Positions 23,201-38,200 are shown, numbered from the stretch's first letter. The stretch: DNA of 64,000 nucleotides from Corylus avellana (GCF_901000735.1 NC_081550.1:8955350-9019349); one strand, 5' to 3'. Numbers and translations are program-made. Notes: generated from the sequence alone by a model not told the origin.

Positions 23201-26200
23201 AAATTAACAGGGAGTAAATATAACCCTGCAGAAAAGGACCACCAAAAGGGTCGACAAATCACCGCTCCAAGTTTTACACTAAATAGAGGTAAACAATTTT
23301 ACCCCATATGAAAAATTCAGCACAACAATTTATTAGCCAAAGAACATTGCATGCTCTACATTATGAGGGAATCAAAATGGTGACTTCATAGACAAACAAG
23401 CACTGATACAATGACACTCAACCAAAAAATTCCAAAAGCTAATGCTGCAAGCAAGTGGGGCAATAATCTATGTGAAGCTTAAGACACTAATGAAAAAGCA
23501 TCTATCGGTTCTCAGCCATCTCATGAGCTCCACAGCCCCATAAGTTTGGTCATGTGCATGCAGCCTGTGAGCTAATATACAAATAATAAACTATTTCACA
23601 GCTTCGTCTAGTGAAGAGTAGGCAAAATCTTGGGAGTAAACATGTTGGTCAAGACCCTACTCAACTGGGCGGGGACTTCTAATGTTTTCCAGTTTTCTAC
23701 TTTGCCTCAATTTGTGGATTTTTGTTCTTTTTTTTTTCGCCTTTAGTGGGGCCTTTCTTTATATACATTCTGGTATCCTGGGGTTGCGCCCCTCTATGCT
23801 TTTTAATGAATTAATTATTTATCAAAAAAACCGTGGGAGTAAACACCAAAGAAAAATACAACCCTAAGAATGACCAGACACATCACTACAGCTCAAAACT
23901 CATCCCATAAATACTCCAGAAGTCGAGACTATTAACATCAATATACCAACTTCCGCAATACTCAACTACTTACAAACGTACATACCACCCAGGGCTATTA
24001 TCATTAAGATTTCAGGCCAATTTTCCCTTATGGTGATCAATGGGACAATATTTTATGGCAGAGAACATTTTTTTTTGTAAGTAATCGAAATATTATTAAA
24101 AGCGTAAAGTGCACCCAAGTACACATGAAATAAGAGAAATACCTAGCTAAAATGAGAAAAAAAAAGAGCCAAAAAATCATGAAAACTAAGGTCCAAAGGA
24201 GATATAATTGCAATTGTCCAAAGATAGAGTATTGAAGAAAAACGCCTTAAGCTCCTCCAACGTCTTCACACAGTCCTCAAAACTCTATCATTTCTTTCAT
24301 TTCAAAGACATCACAAAATACAATAGGGCACCATTTTCTACACAGTAGCACTCCAAGTGCTACCAGCAAACCACAACATGCAGACAAGTCGATAACTCAT
24401 CTAGACATAACCCAAAGCAACTAAAGAAAACATTCCATGGGGCAAAAACAATCTCACAATGGAGAAGAAGATAGTTCACAAACTCCCCATTCCTCTTACA
24501 CATACAGCATCAGAAAACAGTTACAAAGACAAGATTAGAAGATGAGGTGTAAAAGGTATTACGAAATTTCCAGCCAAAACTATTCTCTGATTTTCCACAT
24601 AAAATTTGAAATCCTTTCCAAGAGTAAAAGTACAATCATAAACAGCAGCATAGACGAGTACTCTTTTTTTTTTGGTGCAAAAATATAACTTACTGCAGTA
24701 GTGACCAACATACATAAATTGGTTGTACCTTTAAACTCTCCACCATCATTACATGCAAAAGACCAGGTGTTTCTTTCTCGATCAATTCTTTGGTTGCTTC
24801 AGGGGTTACATCTCTTGGGGTGAAGCCAGTGCCACCTTCATTGAAGATACTTATCATAAACAGGAAGAAGAAATCTTTACAAAACAATGTAAAAATATTA
24901 TGTTACTTTCATCAAAAGAAATGAAACACTCGATGAAAAGCAAAAATCTTACCGAGGGTAAGAATCAGATCCATTTTGTCAACATCACTCCATCTCTTTA
25001 AAACATCCTTAATTTTGCTCACATCATCTGGGACCACAGTTGTTGCAACTACCCTTGCTCCTCCCAACCTTTCTGATGAAGAATTTACAACAGAAACAGC
25101 CCGAGGACCACTGAAATTTTGAAATGTTGAAGAGATAAGGACAAATGTCAAAACTAAGGTCAGAGTTCAGCTTCTCCACCAAAACACAAGAAGTAACCTT
25201 CTCTTTCCACATCACAGGTTTCAGATAGGAAATACATCTTAATAGAAAATGGAAACTGCTGCAGAATAAGAACTGAAGTCAACTTTAATTTTCATGTATC
25301 TCTGATATGCAACCCAATAAGTTAGAACAATTCACAACATTTGTCAACAATCAGCTTTTCACATTAACCAGAATTACACACAGCCCTAGTTTCAGTGTAA
25401 TTTGTGCTTCCAAAGAGGCTTCACCTTTGAAGTCAACACCTCAAGTCATCGAGTCTTCAGCAAGGATGGTGTTAAGACATTGAAAATATAAACATATGAT
25501 TCTTACATCCTAAGTTGCAACATATACTTGGAGTGGGGAGGAACACATTGGTAAGACCTTATTAAGCTGAACTGTTAAGTTATTTCAAAAATATTGTAGC
25601 AAAGTACTCGGTACTTCCAATGATCCACTTCAACAAGGAACAATGTGAACTTTGCTCTTTACTTTGGCATCAATTCAGTGACCTTTTAGAAACAATCATT
25701 CAAAAAGGAGTATCCGGATGCATTTGAAGTTTGACACCGACCTTCCTACTCCAAGTTTGGCATCACTAGAAAGAAGACAAATCAATAGATAGAGCCATAG
25801 AGGTATCCAAGGATATTATTAGCCACTATTGGTCCAATAGCTGCTGAAATTTTGTCACAGAGCATTCATGTTTTCCATATCAAACTTTTATATGGCAGAA
25901 CATCCACTCTGCCCCTACCACTTTGGCATGCACAAAGTGACATTGTCAAAAAAAAAAAAAAAAAGATTCCAAAGGGTTCATCTAGATGCATTTAGTTTAA
26001 AACCTTTCTTTTTTCAATAAGTAAGCAACTAGTCTAAACATCAACCATCCTGCTTTCGCATTTACATTATCAATATGAGAAGGAAGATGATTCTCAAAGC
26101 AAATTTACCTAAGAAAGAAATTTCTTTAATTGATATACAATGTCATGATAAACAAGTCAAACATTTCCTTTTAAATAAAAATACTAATTCAAATATAATA

Positions 26201-29200
26201 TCAGGTAAATCTTGTTAAGAGTAGGAATTAGAGGAACCTTTGTTCATCATAAAATCATAAACCCAAACTATCCAACTACCATAAGCACCCTCCTTGGCAT
26301 AGACATCAGATTCAAGTAACTGAAGGAAAGCCAATAATAGGCCGTAATCAATGAAGACCTAATAATAAATGGATACAACCTAAGATATCCATGAAATATA
26401 TTTGGTTTCTCTTGTATACTTCCTATATACGTGGGAGCGCCTTACGCTTTTAATGATATTTCGATTACTTTTATATATATATAAAAGTTATCCATGAATT
26501 ATATCATAACGAATCACATTACCTCATATCATCAATTTCTTCATTTCACCATATAAGATGGAGAATTCAAAAAGAAACATATTGCAAGAATCTTCAAACT
26601 AATAGCTTGAATCATCTGCTAGTGACAATTTTTGGTGCCATCTGCTTAGTAGTGTTTGAGAGTCATGCTTAGAGTTTGAAACTCATATAATTCACATTTT
26701 CATAACTGTTGTTTCATCTCTATATAACTTGGAAGAGTATTTGGCAAAATAAGGTTCCCCATGAGAGTGATCGAGAAGATTGAATATCGGTTGGCCAGTT
26801 GGAAAAGGTTGTATTTGTCGAAAGGGGGTAGGGTCACCCTTATTAAAAGCACTCTTGCTAACCTGCCTACTTATTACTTGTCTCTTTTTCCTATTCCGGT
26901 GAGTGTTGCTAAGCGCATTGAGAAGCTTCAACGCAATTTCCTTTGGGGAGGGATAGGCGAAGAGTTCAAATACCACTTGGTGAAGTGGTCGCAGGTTTGC
27001 ACTCCGATCAAGGAGGGAGGGTTGGGGATCAGGAACTTATTGGTCTTCAACCGCGCTCTTTTAGGGAAATGGTTGTGGCATTATGGGTCGGAAAGAGACG
27101 CTTGGTGGAGAGATGTGATAGATGCGAAGTTTGGAAGCTTATGGGGAGGATGGTGTTCGGTTGAGCCTGGAGGCACGTTTGGGGTAGGGTTATGGAAGAA
27201 TATTAGGAAAGGGTGGGAAACTTTCAAAGGCTTCACAAGATTTGCAGTGGGGGATGGGTCTCGGATTAGCTTTTGGCATGATTGGTGGTGTGGAGATTCT
27301 GCTCTCAAGATAGCTTTCCCGAGCCTTTATAGTATTGCTTGTGCGAAGGAGGCCTCAGTTGCGGATAACGTGGAGATGCTAGGGGGATCCAACCAGTGGA
27401 ACGTGAGTTTTTCGAGGGAGGCTCATGATTGGGAGGTGGAGACCTTTGCCTCATTTTTCCAGGTGTTACATTCTACAGGAGTGAGAAGAGGGTCGGAAGA
27501 TAGATTATGGTGGAACCCTTCCAAAAGAGGTACTTTCAAGGTCAAGTCTCTCTTTCTCTCCTTGGCATGCTCGGAAGGGAGGAGGTTCCCCTGGAAGAGT
27601 GTGTGGCGGACACAGGCTCCTCCAAGGGCAGCTTTTTTTGCATGGTCGGCGGCTTGGGGGAAAATTCTGACCTTAGATAACCTCAGAAAGAGAAAATGTG
27701 ATTGTGGTAAACAGATGTTGGATGTGTAAGAAGAGTGAGGAGACAGTGGATCATCTTCTTATTCATTGTGAGGTGGCGTCTGCTTTGTGGAGTGCCTTTT
27801 TTGGCCGTTTTGGGTTATCATGGGTGATGCCTGGTCGGGTTGTCGAGTTGCTAGCCTGTTGGTGGTCTGCAGGAAGGGGGGGGAGTGCTGCAGTCTGGAA
27901 GATGGTGCCTACTTGCTTTTTTTGGTGTCTATGGAGAGAGAGAAATAATAGGTGCTTCGAGGATGTGGAGAGGTCTTTCGAGGACTTTTTATCCTATTGT
28001 TTCCATACTCTGTATCTTTGGACTGTAGCGTTTGTTTTCCCGGATTCGATTAGCTATAATGATTTCCTTGTTCGTTTTTCCCTTTCTAGTTAGGTGATCC
28101 TCCTTGTATACTTCCAGTGTACTTCGGGACGCCTTACGCTTTTAATAAAGTCAGTTACTTACTTATCAAAAAAAAAGGTTCCCCATGAGAGTGGCGTTTT
28201 TTGCTTGGCCGGCTGCTCTAAGGAAGATCCCTGCCATGGATAACCTAAAGAAGTGGCATGTCATAGACTCATAATGGTTGATTGGTACTATATGTGTAAG
28301 AGGAGTGGGGAGTATGTGGATCGTCTTTTACTCCATTGTGAGATTGCTAGTGCCTTATGAAATACTATTTTTTGTCAAGTGGTAGACTTATTCACATGTT
28401 GGAGTGGGCAGTTTGGTAGTCTTCAGAGTGCAACAATGTGAAAGATGGTTTTGTCCTTCCTAATGTGGTGTCTTTTGAGAGAAAGAAATTATCAAAGTTT
28501 TGAAGACCGTGAAAGGATAGTGGTGGAACTAAAGACTTTTTTTTTTTCAACACTCTTTACCACTAGAAAGCTACCTTTAACTACTTTAATACTTCTAGCT
28601 TTGATGATTTTTTTGGTCTTTTTTTTCTTTTTCTGGTTAGGTGTATCTCTTGTATACTTCCTGTGTACTTGAGTTGTACCTTTGCGTTTTTAATGAATTT
28701 TCAATTCCTTAAAAGAATTTCTCCTCTCTCCTTTTGGTCTTCCTTTTCTACTACAAGCTTTTCTTTCTTTTTTTCTTTCTTTTCATTTATCTGAACTAAT
28801 TCAGGAAGAAGACAATGTGTCATAGATTTGTAAACACAAATAGAGAATGTGGCACAATCTCATTGGGCACTACCATTATGCAATTCATATGTGAAAGTTC
28901 CATCCAAGTTGACAGAAACAAGCAGAGGTAGCACTAATGGTGTTACATGTCACAAACTGATGTTCAGAGCTTTAAGAGTTTCATGGTCAAGCCATAAGTG
29001 AGGGAAGTTATCTGAAATGAAGAGAGAGAGAGGTAGAAGGAAGTTCTTGAGATTCACTTATAGCAAATATGAATATAAAGGTTTCACTTCCAAGGAGGAA
29101 AAGTTACAGAATATAGCATATGAAGCAAAGATAAACATGGTCTCGACATAGAAAAAGCAATATGTGGTACAATACCTTCTATCAGGCCCAGACCCTGATG

Positions 29201-32200
29201 CAACAGTATCACTCACTGTTAGAACGGCTACTTTGAGCTCAGCATTCTGAGACCCATCTGCAGTTATTTCTTTCGATATAATTCCTTCCGATGCCGAAGT
29301 TGATTCTGACAATAAGGAACTATTGCAAAAGGCAGTATTGCTTAACTCAGAAATTATAATGGCAGACACAACAGTCCCAGCAGATATGACACTGCCTGTA
29401 GCTGGCAACTCCAACAAAGCATTAGCTGACTTCATACTTAAAAGCCTGCTGCTCCTCTGATGACCAGTGCTCTCTGCAACAAAACTGATAACAATTGATC
29501 CATTTATCCTAATGCAATTGGGAGAGAAAAAATCAAATAAATCCTACACGGAGAAATTCAATACAAAATAATGTCCTATAGAGGATTCATTTGGACGCAC
29601 ACCCCTAAAAGCCACTAGACTCCCCAATCTAAATGATAACATACCTAAAGAACTTACCCAGGATTGCCTGAGCCATCATTGACATCCCATCCAATAATGG
29701 CACGATGGAATTCTGGTCGAACTGGATCTGCTTTTATGGGCTGGCGAAGACGGGCCTGAACTCTGTGCATGTTATAAAAGAAAAGCAAACAATTACTTAC
29801 TCGACTAAATCACTCTCAACAAAAGTGGGAGAAAGAGAGAGAGAGAGAGAGAGAGAGCACTGTTTTTGAAGCTTTGGCAACCTGAAAAGATGAGGGTTTC
29901 CCCATCCAGCAAGACGGCGGATGGTGGGGACCACAAAAATATGGAAAGAAACCAGAGAGCTCACTGGATTTCCTGGCAACCCAAATGCAAGAATTTTGCT
30001 GTGAATTTTACCCTCTACTGGGTTTAAATTGATCTCAGAAAATGTCAAGGGCTTCCCTGGTTTCATGAAAACCTGAAAAGGCAATCAAATTTCAAACCTA
30101 GGAGTATAATTTAGGGGGAAATCCACTTTACCCCTCTGAAGTTTCATGGGTTTTTCAATTTGAACTCCAAAGTTTAAAAATTAGCAATATACCCTCGTAA
30201 TGTTTCAAAAATTTTCAATTTAAACCTTCCGTTACTAATTTCCGTTAAATTGGACGGAAATTTTTTTAAAAAAAGCCTGAGGGTAATTACGTAATTTCAT
30301 AGATTTCCGTCCAATTTAACGGAAATTAGTAACAAAGTTTAAATTGAAAATTTTTGAAACATTAGGGAGATACATTGCCAATTTTTAAACTTTGGGGTTC
30401 AAATTGAAAAACTCCTGAAACTTTAGGGGGGTAAAATGGATTTTTCCCTATAATTTATATTTCTATGATAATCAAACTTCAGATATTTTGATCAAGTCTG
30501 ACACCACATTGTGCTTGGTAGCTCATTCTAACTACAAACATACAACTTACATCAGACAACTTCCTGAAAGAAATCATGATGTATAGAAAAGAATTGGCCA
30601 TCAGTCTACCTTACTAAAATACACAGTTCCCCTCTTTGCAAGCAATGGCTTGACAAAATCCTTGTCTCCCATGGAAACACCTCCAGAAGTTAAAAGAATG
30701 TTAATACCAGCAGCTAAAGCAGTATCCAAGATCCTCTCTAATTCTTCTTCATCATCTCTAGCAATACCAAGGTCAACAACTTTGCACTGCTGCTCTGCAG
30801 CAGCTGCCAGTATCATAGCACGGTTGGAGTCCCTAATCTGCAATAGAGTAACCAGCTTAAACTTATAAACACATGGAAGATATAAGCTAATCTTGATGAA
30901 AACCCAATGCATGTTTAGACAACCTGAACTAAATCCTGTATTGTAGTTTTTGGACACTGAAATAACGAGAATGTACTCTGTTTTAGAATGACCAAAGTCA
31001 TTTTAACCCCTTCACGACTAAAATTCCTTGATAAAAAATGAGAGATAGGGAGAGAGAGAGATGCAGCCCAAATTATGCATTTTGGAGTTCTCCAATAGAC
31101 ATGTGATACCTGGCCACGATTTAGAAACTTGGTTGTTGGCTCTGTAAGTTCATCTCCTGTAGAAAGCACCCCAATTGTTGGGGTAGGATAAACCTACATA
31201 ACAACATTAGCCCTCACTGTTTTTAAATATTTTCTTTTGAAAAACGTTACTGAAAAAAAATATGGTTATGCAGGGTGTACACTATATCCTCCTCAACCCT
31301 GGTTAGTGTTTGACAACATTTTTAAGCACAAAAATAAGTAGATAAATACCTTCACCATCATTACACCCATAGTAGCAAGTAAGCCAATTTCTGAAGCACC
31401 TACTCTTTCTCCAGATTTTAATACCATGGAATCTTTCTCAATGTCACATCCCTGGCAACCATCTTATTATATGAGCTTAAAGATATAATAGCTCAAAACA
31501 AATTGATGCTATTAAACAGGTAAATAGGGCTTTTATTAGATAATATTGTATAAAGACAAAACCCAAGCAAAAGTGTCAATTGTACTCCTGCATTTGACTT
31601 TCCATAGCAAGCATCATATATAATCCTTATACTCAAAAAGTACTCCTCAAGAAATATAACTGACCTGTGAGACTTGCATAAATGAGCAGAACTAAATGAT
31701 GATGGGGAACAACTTAAAAGTGCTCTGTGCCACATTATAATCATTGTCTGACAGTTCTAAAAAAAATTAATTTGCTACCTCTTATCCATCAAACAACAAG
31801 TTTGTCTCAAAGTAATAAAATAAATCGTTAACTAAATATCAAAAGTATCTTACTTTCGTCTCAACATTTTTCCAAGTAGAATGAAGGCATAAACACATGC
31901 TTAATCAAGCATGACAACTCAAAAGCCATGTGTACACGAGGTGCATACAAAGATTTAAAAGACAGAACCAAGATATTTTTTTTACAAGTAAGTCAATTTC
32001 ATTAGAAGATCAAAAGTCACAACCCTAGTATAAAAAAAGTATACAAGAGAAAACCAAGATATATTCACTTCAAGTTTTGAATGGATGTGCAAGGAATAAG
32101 TTAAGTAGGTTAACAACATTAGAATCCACAAGCCAGAATTTTTTATTTTTTTTTCATTCTCCCATCATAAGAAGAAAAGCAAAAAATATAGATCAGAAAC

Positions 32201-35200
32201 GTAATAGATTCAGGTGTGCTTCACAGAAGTGAAATTCAACCAAAGCACATAAGTGGTTCAGCCATAGATAGTACGGTGGTTTTCATCCCAATATCATGTG
32301 ACCCAAGTTAAACAGATTGGTGAAAAATGCAATTGCAACTTAAAATATCCAAGATTGAGAAAAAGCAGAGTATGGCTGAACATGGTAAGCCTCTGGCCCA
32401 TTAAGTGTGACATTAGTAAGAAAATAATTTCTGAAATTCTGCAAAATCAATTCTTATAGCCAACAAGTCCATGCACTTCATTTTTTAGCCAAAATACATT
32501 TTGGTCCCTCCAAGTTTATGCTTGTTGTCAATTTGGTCCCTATAGTTCTAAATTAAACAATTATATCCCCGAAGTTTCAGATTGTTGCAAATGTACTCCT
32601 TCTGTCCAATAACAATGAACAATTGTGAGAAATAAAATAAGTATAATTTTTAAAAAGAATTAAAAATAAGAAAGAGGAAGAAAATAAAAGAAGAAATGTT
32701 ATATTCAGAAAAGTTTTGGCGAAGATTTAAAGAAGTGTTCTAGATGACTTTGGCTGGAATATGGAACTTGGTTGCTTGCCGCTGGCAATTAAGAATTGGT
32801 GGCGATTGGGGAAGGAAGAGTGAGTGAAAGTATGAAAGATTGCGGGTTCTACCTTTGCTTAAATCCACCAGCAGATGGCAGGTGTGGCATCACGCTACAA
32901 TGCCAACAGTGCACTATCCTCACCTCACCTTCACCCAGCACCCCAACCCCACCCGCCAATCCCTGGCAGATCAACAACCACTTGCTTCTCAACAAGGATT
33001 ACACTGTTTGCAACAATCAAATTCTTGGAAGAACCAAAAACCATGAGCTACAGTGACCAAGATTGTATTGGGTTGTATACAGTTTGCAACAGTACACAGG
33101 CTCTTCTATTTTTTTCCTCATTCTTCTTTTTTCTTTTAAAAAATCAATTTTATGTTATCTTTTCTCACAAATTTTTTTTTTTTTATATAAGATCTCACCG
33201 AAATGACATTGTTGTCATGTAACATGCAGCTCATGGACAGTAGTCTGAAACTTTCAGAATGAAATTGCCCAAACCAGAAGTATATGGACCAATTTTTTAC
33301 CACAAGTGTAAACTTGGAGGGCCAAGATTTTAGCCTTAATTTTTTTTAAGGACAATGGTAAGATACACAAAGAAGGTAGCGTTCCCCATACCCAAGTGAA
33401 GGTAGTCATTCTCAATTATTATCGTAAAAAGTCCTACATCTATTTTTTTACAAGTAACAAGATCAACAAAGGTGCAAAAGGGTGGTTGATTTGTTTGCTT
33501 GCAGGTGGACGGGTGGTCACTCTTGATGTGTTGTTGTGTGAAAGATGGTGCCATCTAGCTTATGTGGTGCTTGTGGAGGGATTGAAATAATAGAAATTTG
33601 GGGAAACTTCACTTTAAACCTCTAAATTACTACGCGTTTTGAGAAGACCTCATAAAATTTCAAAAACTTTCAATTTCACCTCCTGAATTTTCAATTTGAT
33701 GCAATGTACCCCTCCACCAATTTTTAAACGTTGAAAGTTATAAAATGACCATTATACCCCTAACTTTTTTATAAAATTTCAAATTTACCCTTAATTTCAA
33801 ATTAAAAATTAAATAATAATAATAATAATAAATAAAAAATAAAAAATAAAAAAATAAGTTATTATACCCTTTTTTTCTTCAATTTTTTTTTTTTTTTTTT
33901 TCATTTTTCAATTTTTTTTTTTTTAAAACAAAAATTGAAAGGTAATTTGGTCTTTTTAGGGGTTTCCGTTAGGGTTTAATAGCAAAAATTAACGGAGTGA
34001 GTAAATTGCATCAAATTAAAAGTTCAATAGGTAAAATTGAGAATTTTTGAAATTTTGGGGGTCTTCTCAAAATGCATGGTAGTTCAAGGGTCTTTTGTGA
34101 AGTTTCCCCTAGAAATTTCAATAACCATGAAAGGACGTCGGAAGACCTTAAGTCCTCCTTTTTTCCCTCTTTACTTGGACAGCTGCGTTTTTAGCTTCCT
34201 TAGTGATTAGTTTTAATGATTTTTTTGGTACTTTTTTCTTCTACTTAGGCATTCTCTTCTATACATCATGTGTACTAAGGTTGCGCCCCCTGCACTCTTT
34301 GATATACATTACTTATCAAAATAATTTACTGTTTGAACCTCAATCTGTCTTAGGAGTTGGTATTGTGGCAAAGATGAATTCATCTACATTCAGCGACAAT
34401 TACTCATGTTACAAAATCACTAAAAGAGTTGATGTGGCATTGTTAATATATTCATATCAATTACACTCCATAAATGATTAATTTCAGTCATGTTATGAGC
34501 ATAATTTTGAAGTAATGAATCATACCACCGGACGAATGTCAACACCTTTGCTAGTCTGTACCAATATTTTGACCCACTTTGATTCACCTGAACTATTTTC
34601 AATTTGTTCAGTGTCTTCAACTTGAACAACTGCATCAGCACCATCAGGTATTGGTCCTGAGAGAGAGAGAGAGAGAGAGATAAAAAAAATCAGAAAAGGA
34701 GAGGGAGGGATCAAATATTAATATGAAAAATCAAATTCGAATCAGCAAACAAAGACTTTCATGTATCTGAAGCTTAAACTAATTTATATTGCTATAGAAA
34801 TTTTCTTCGAAAAGTTAAACTTTATAAGCCAAAACCTCATTTTTGGACAAGTATGAGCTATCTCAACTTAAGTTTTTTTTTTTTTTTTTTTTTGTTATGA
34901 ATAATAATTTATTGAAAAGAAAAGGCAAAGCCCTTGTACAAGAAAAAATATACAACAGAGACAACCACACTAAATGCGTCTAGAATCTAAAAATTAACAA
35001 GATCAAATAAGTCAAAGAGAAGAAAGTAGGAACATAGACTACAGCCCAATCTAAGAGAAATCTCAAAAATAAGGATTTTAAACAAAGAACAACAATCTCA
35101 CAGTAGTCAAAGAGGCGCCAATTCATTTCTCTCCAAATACTCCACATTAAGAATGCATGAATAAATTTCCAAATAGCCTCTTTGGAATATTCCCGCCCTT

Positions 35201-38200
35201 GAGACTTCCAACATTGTAGCAGCTCTATGATGTTGCCACACATCATCCACGAAACTCCAAATAAGTTGAAAACCAGGTGCCAAAGATAAGGGGTGTACTC
35301 ACGGTCGATGAGGAGGTTATTTATGGTCTCTTCATTCTTTTTACAAAGGCAACTCCAATTGGAGAAGATCCCCCGTCTTATGACATTCCTCCAAAGGCAC
35401 ACCCTGTAGGGCCCTGGAGCTTCCTCTAAATAGCAACCCCCTCCCTTTGGACCCCCTATTACCTGTCTCCATAAAGAAGTCTCCTATTGCACAAATCTCC
35501 AAAGAAATAACAAGTAAATCTTTATTGAACTACATACGATTGTTAACGCCCAACCCTTCTCTAGGAACTGAGTAGATAGTCTTCCAATTTACCAAATGAA
35601 GCTTAGGCTCACCACCTAATCCATCCCAAAGAAAGTCTCTATGAAGACGTTTCAATCTCCTAACTATACCGGCTGGTAAAGGGAAAAGGGACAAAAAGCA
35701 TGTAGGCAAACTGGATAACATACTCTTGATTAGAATTAGGCAACCACCCTAAGACAAGTAAATCTTCTACCAACTAGCCAATCTTTTTTCCATTTTCTCA
35801 ACAACTAACTTTCTACGTAAAAGATGCACCTAGAGGAAGCCCCAAATATTTCATGGGCAAAGAAGAGATGCTACTACTGAGAATATTGNNNNNNNNNNNN
35901 NNNNNNNNNNNNNNNNNNNNNNNNNNNNNNNNNNNNNNNNNNNNNNNNNNNNNNNNNNNNNNNNNNNNNNNNNNNNNNNNNNNNNNNNAGTTACCTTATT
36001 TGTTTCCCTAGATTGCTGTAATCACTGAGATACAACCTGTAATTACCTAGATAATTTCTATATAATACTAGCAACCCTCACATTGAGAGGTATTTAGTAC
36101 AATTGACATGGTATCAGAGCCAAAATCATCTAAATTAGGGTTCTAAATTGTTTTTTGGAAGTTTCTGTCGAGGGTAGCGGCAGTTTCTATTGAGGGTAGG
36201 GAATTTCTTACCGGAAACTACTCCTTTTGTGGTGATTAGTGGCTGTCGGCAGACTCTTTGGAGGTCTGTGGTGTTTCCGGTGATTTCTGGAAGGTCGGCG
36301 TGGTGTTCCCGGGAATTTGGGGCTGTCGGCGATTTCTGTCGGCTATTTTGGTGTTGTCGGCAATTTCTGTTTGGGTTGCTGACTGATTTGGGTGCTGTTT
36401 GGGCGCTATTCTGGAGGTTTTGGGGCTGTTGACGTGTTTCTGGTTGGTGCTGTGAGCGTGGTTTAGGGATTGCTGAGTGGGTTGCTGTTTGGATTTGGGC
36501 TGGCTGTTTGGGCTTGCTGTTTGGTGCTGTTTGGGCTTGCTGTTTGGATTTGGGCTGGCTGTTTGGTGCTGTTTGGGCTTGCTGTTTGGTGTGGTCAGCA
36601 ATCAGCAAATTAGGATTGCTGTTTGGCTTGCTTGGACTTGGGCTTGCTGGGCTTGGGCTGTGTTGCTATTCTGGTGGGCTGCTGGTTGGTGCTGTTTGAC
36701 TTGAGAGGACTTGGGCTTGCTGTCCAACAGATCTGGTGGGCCTGTTACTTCTTTTTCAGGTTGTCTAATTTCTAATTTTTTTTTTATTTCATTATGTCTT
36801 CTAGCGAGACTTTTGGGGTCCGTTTTACTGGAAAAAATTATTCTGCTTGGGAATTCCAATTTCAATTATTTGTTACGGGAAAAGAATTGTGGGGCCATAT
36901 TGACGGTAGTGATCCAGCTCCTACGGAAGCTAAGGATTTAGCTAAGTGGAAGGTCAAGGATGCACGTGTGATGTCTTGGATCTTAGGGTCTGTTGATCCT
37001 CTTATTGTGCTCAATTTGAGGCCCTATAAGACTGCGAAGACTATGTGGGAGTATTTGCTGAAGGTTTATCATCAGGACAATACCGCACGCCGTTTTCAGC
37101 TGGAATATGAGATTGCTAATTACACTCAAGGCAATCTCTCCATTCCGGAGTATTTTTCTGGTTTTCAGAATTTGTGGGGAGAATTTTCTGATATGGTTTA
37201 TGCGAAGGTACCTGCTGCATCTCTCTCTGCTGTTCAGGCTGTTCATGAGCAGAGCAAGAGAGATCAATTCCTGATGAAATTACGCCCTGAATTTGAGGTT
37301 ACTCGCTCAAATTTAATGAATCGGGACCCTTCGCCATCTTTGGATGTTTGTTTTGGAGAATTACTTCGTGAGGAGCAGCGTCTTCTCACACAGGCTACGT
37401 TTCAGCACGATTCCAATCCAAATCCAGTAGCCTATGCAGCCTATGGGAAAGGGAAAGGTAAGGATATGCGCAAGGTCCAGTGTTTTAGCTGTAAGGAGTA
37501 TGGTCATATTGCCGCCAATTGTGCAAAGAAATCTTGCAATTACTGTAAAAAACCGGGCCACTTTATCAAAGAATGTCCCACTCGGCCTCAGAATCGTCAA
37601 GCTACTGCTTATCAGGCTACAATAAACACCTCTGCTGCTCCAGTGATGTCCTCAGCCTCTTCTTCTGCGGCCGGATCAGCTGTTCTTACTCCTGAAATGG
37701 TCCAGCAGATGATTATGTCAGCCTTTTCTGCCTTAGGGCTCCAAGGTAATGGTACTATTTTATCTAAGTCTTGGCTTATTGATTCTGCAGCATCCAATCA
37801 TATGACCAGATCGTCTGATACTCTTTGCAATGTTCGTCCATATCATGGTTCATCTCATATTCAAGTAGCTAATGGAAGTCATTTAGCTATTAATGAAGTA
37901 GGAGATATTAATCCTTCATTCAGAGATGTTTATGTCTCTCCTGGCCTTTCTAATAGTCTTATTTCAGTTGGCCAGTTAGTTGAAAAAAACTATGATGTCC
38001 ATTTCTCTCGTGATGGTTGTCTTGTGCAGGATCAGGTGTCGGGGAAGATACTCGCGAAGGGGCCTAAAGTTGGCAGACTATTTCCACTGCACTTTTCAAT
38101 TCCTAGTTGTTTATCTTTGGCTTGTAGGACAGTTAATACTCCGAACGAAGTATGGCACAAACGTTTGGGTCATCCAAATTCTGTTATTCTGTCTCATATG

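Larger units (their letters stand above)
26715..28735 (+). mobile_element. Older LINE fragment, split by a younger LINE
   Basis: The left part (26728-26769) reads [10 protein letters not shown] and the right part, after 28175, reads [20 protein letters not shown] and then the [17 protein letters not shown] zinc-ribbon region. The two halves are one LINE ORF2 C-terminus. Stops and shifts are frequent. The 3' end is near 28705 (GTATACTTCCTGTGTACTTG and TTTTTAATGAATTTTC). Confidence 0.8.

Noticed and set aside
27081..27308. Minus-strand frame in the younger LINE
   Set aside because: Antisense shadow of LINE ORF2.
36135..36608. Long Gln/Pro/Thr-rich minus-strand frame in the Copia-1 leader (and a similar one at 49066-49845)
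   Set aside because: They are antisense to the Copia leader, follow its degenerate tandem repeats, and have no domain. They are composition artefacts.
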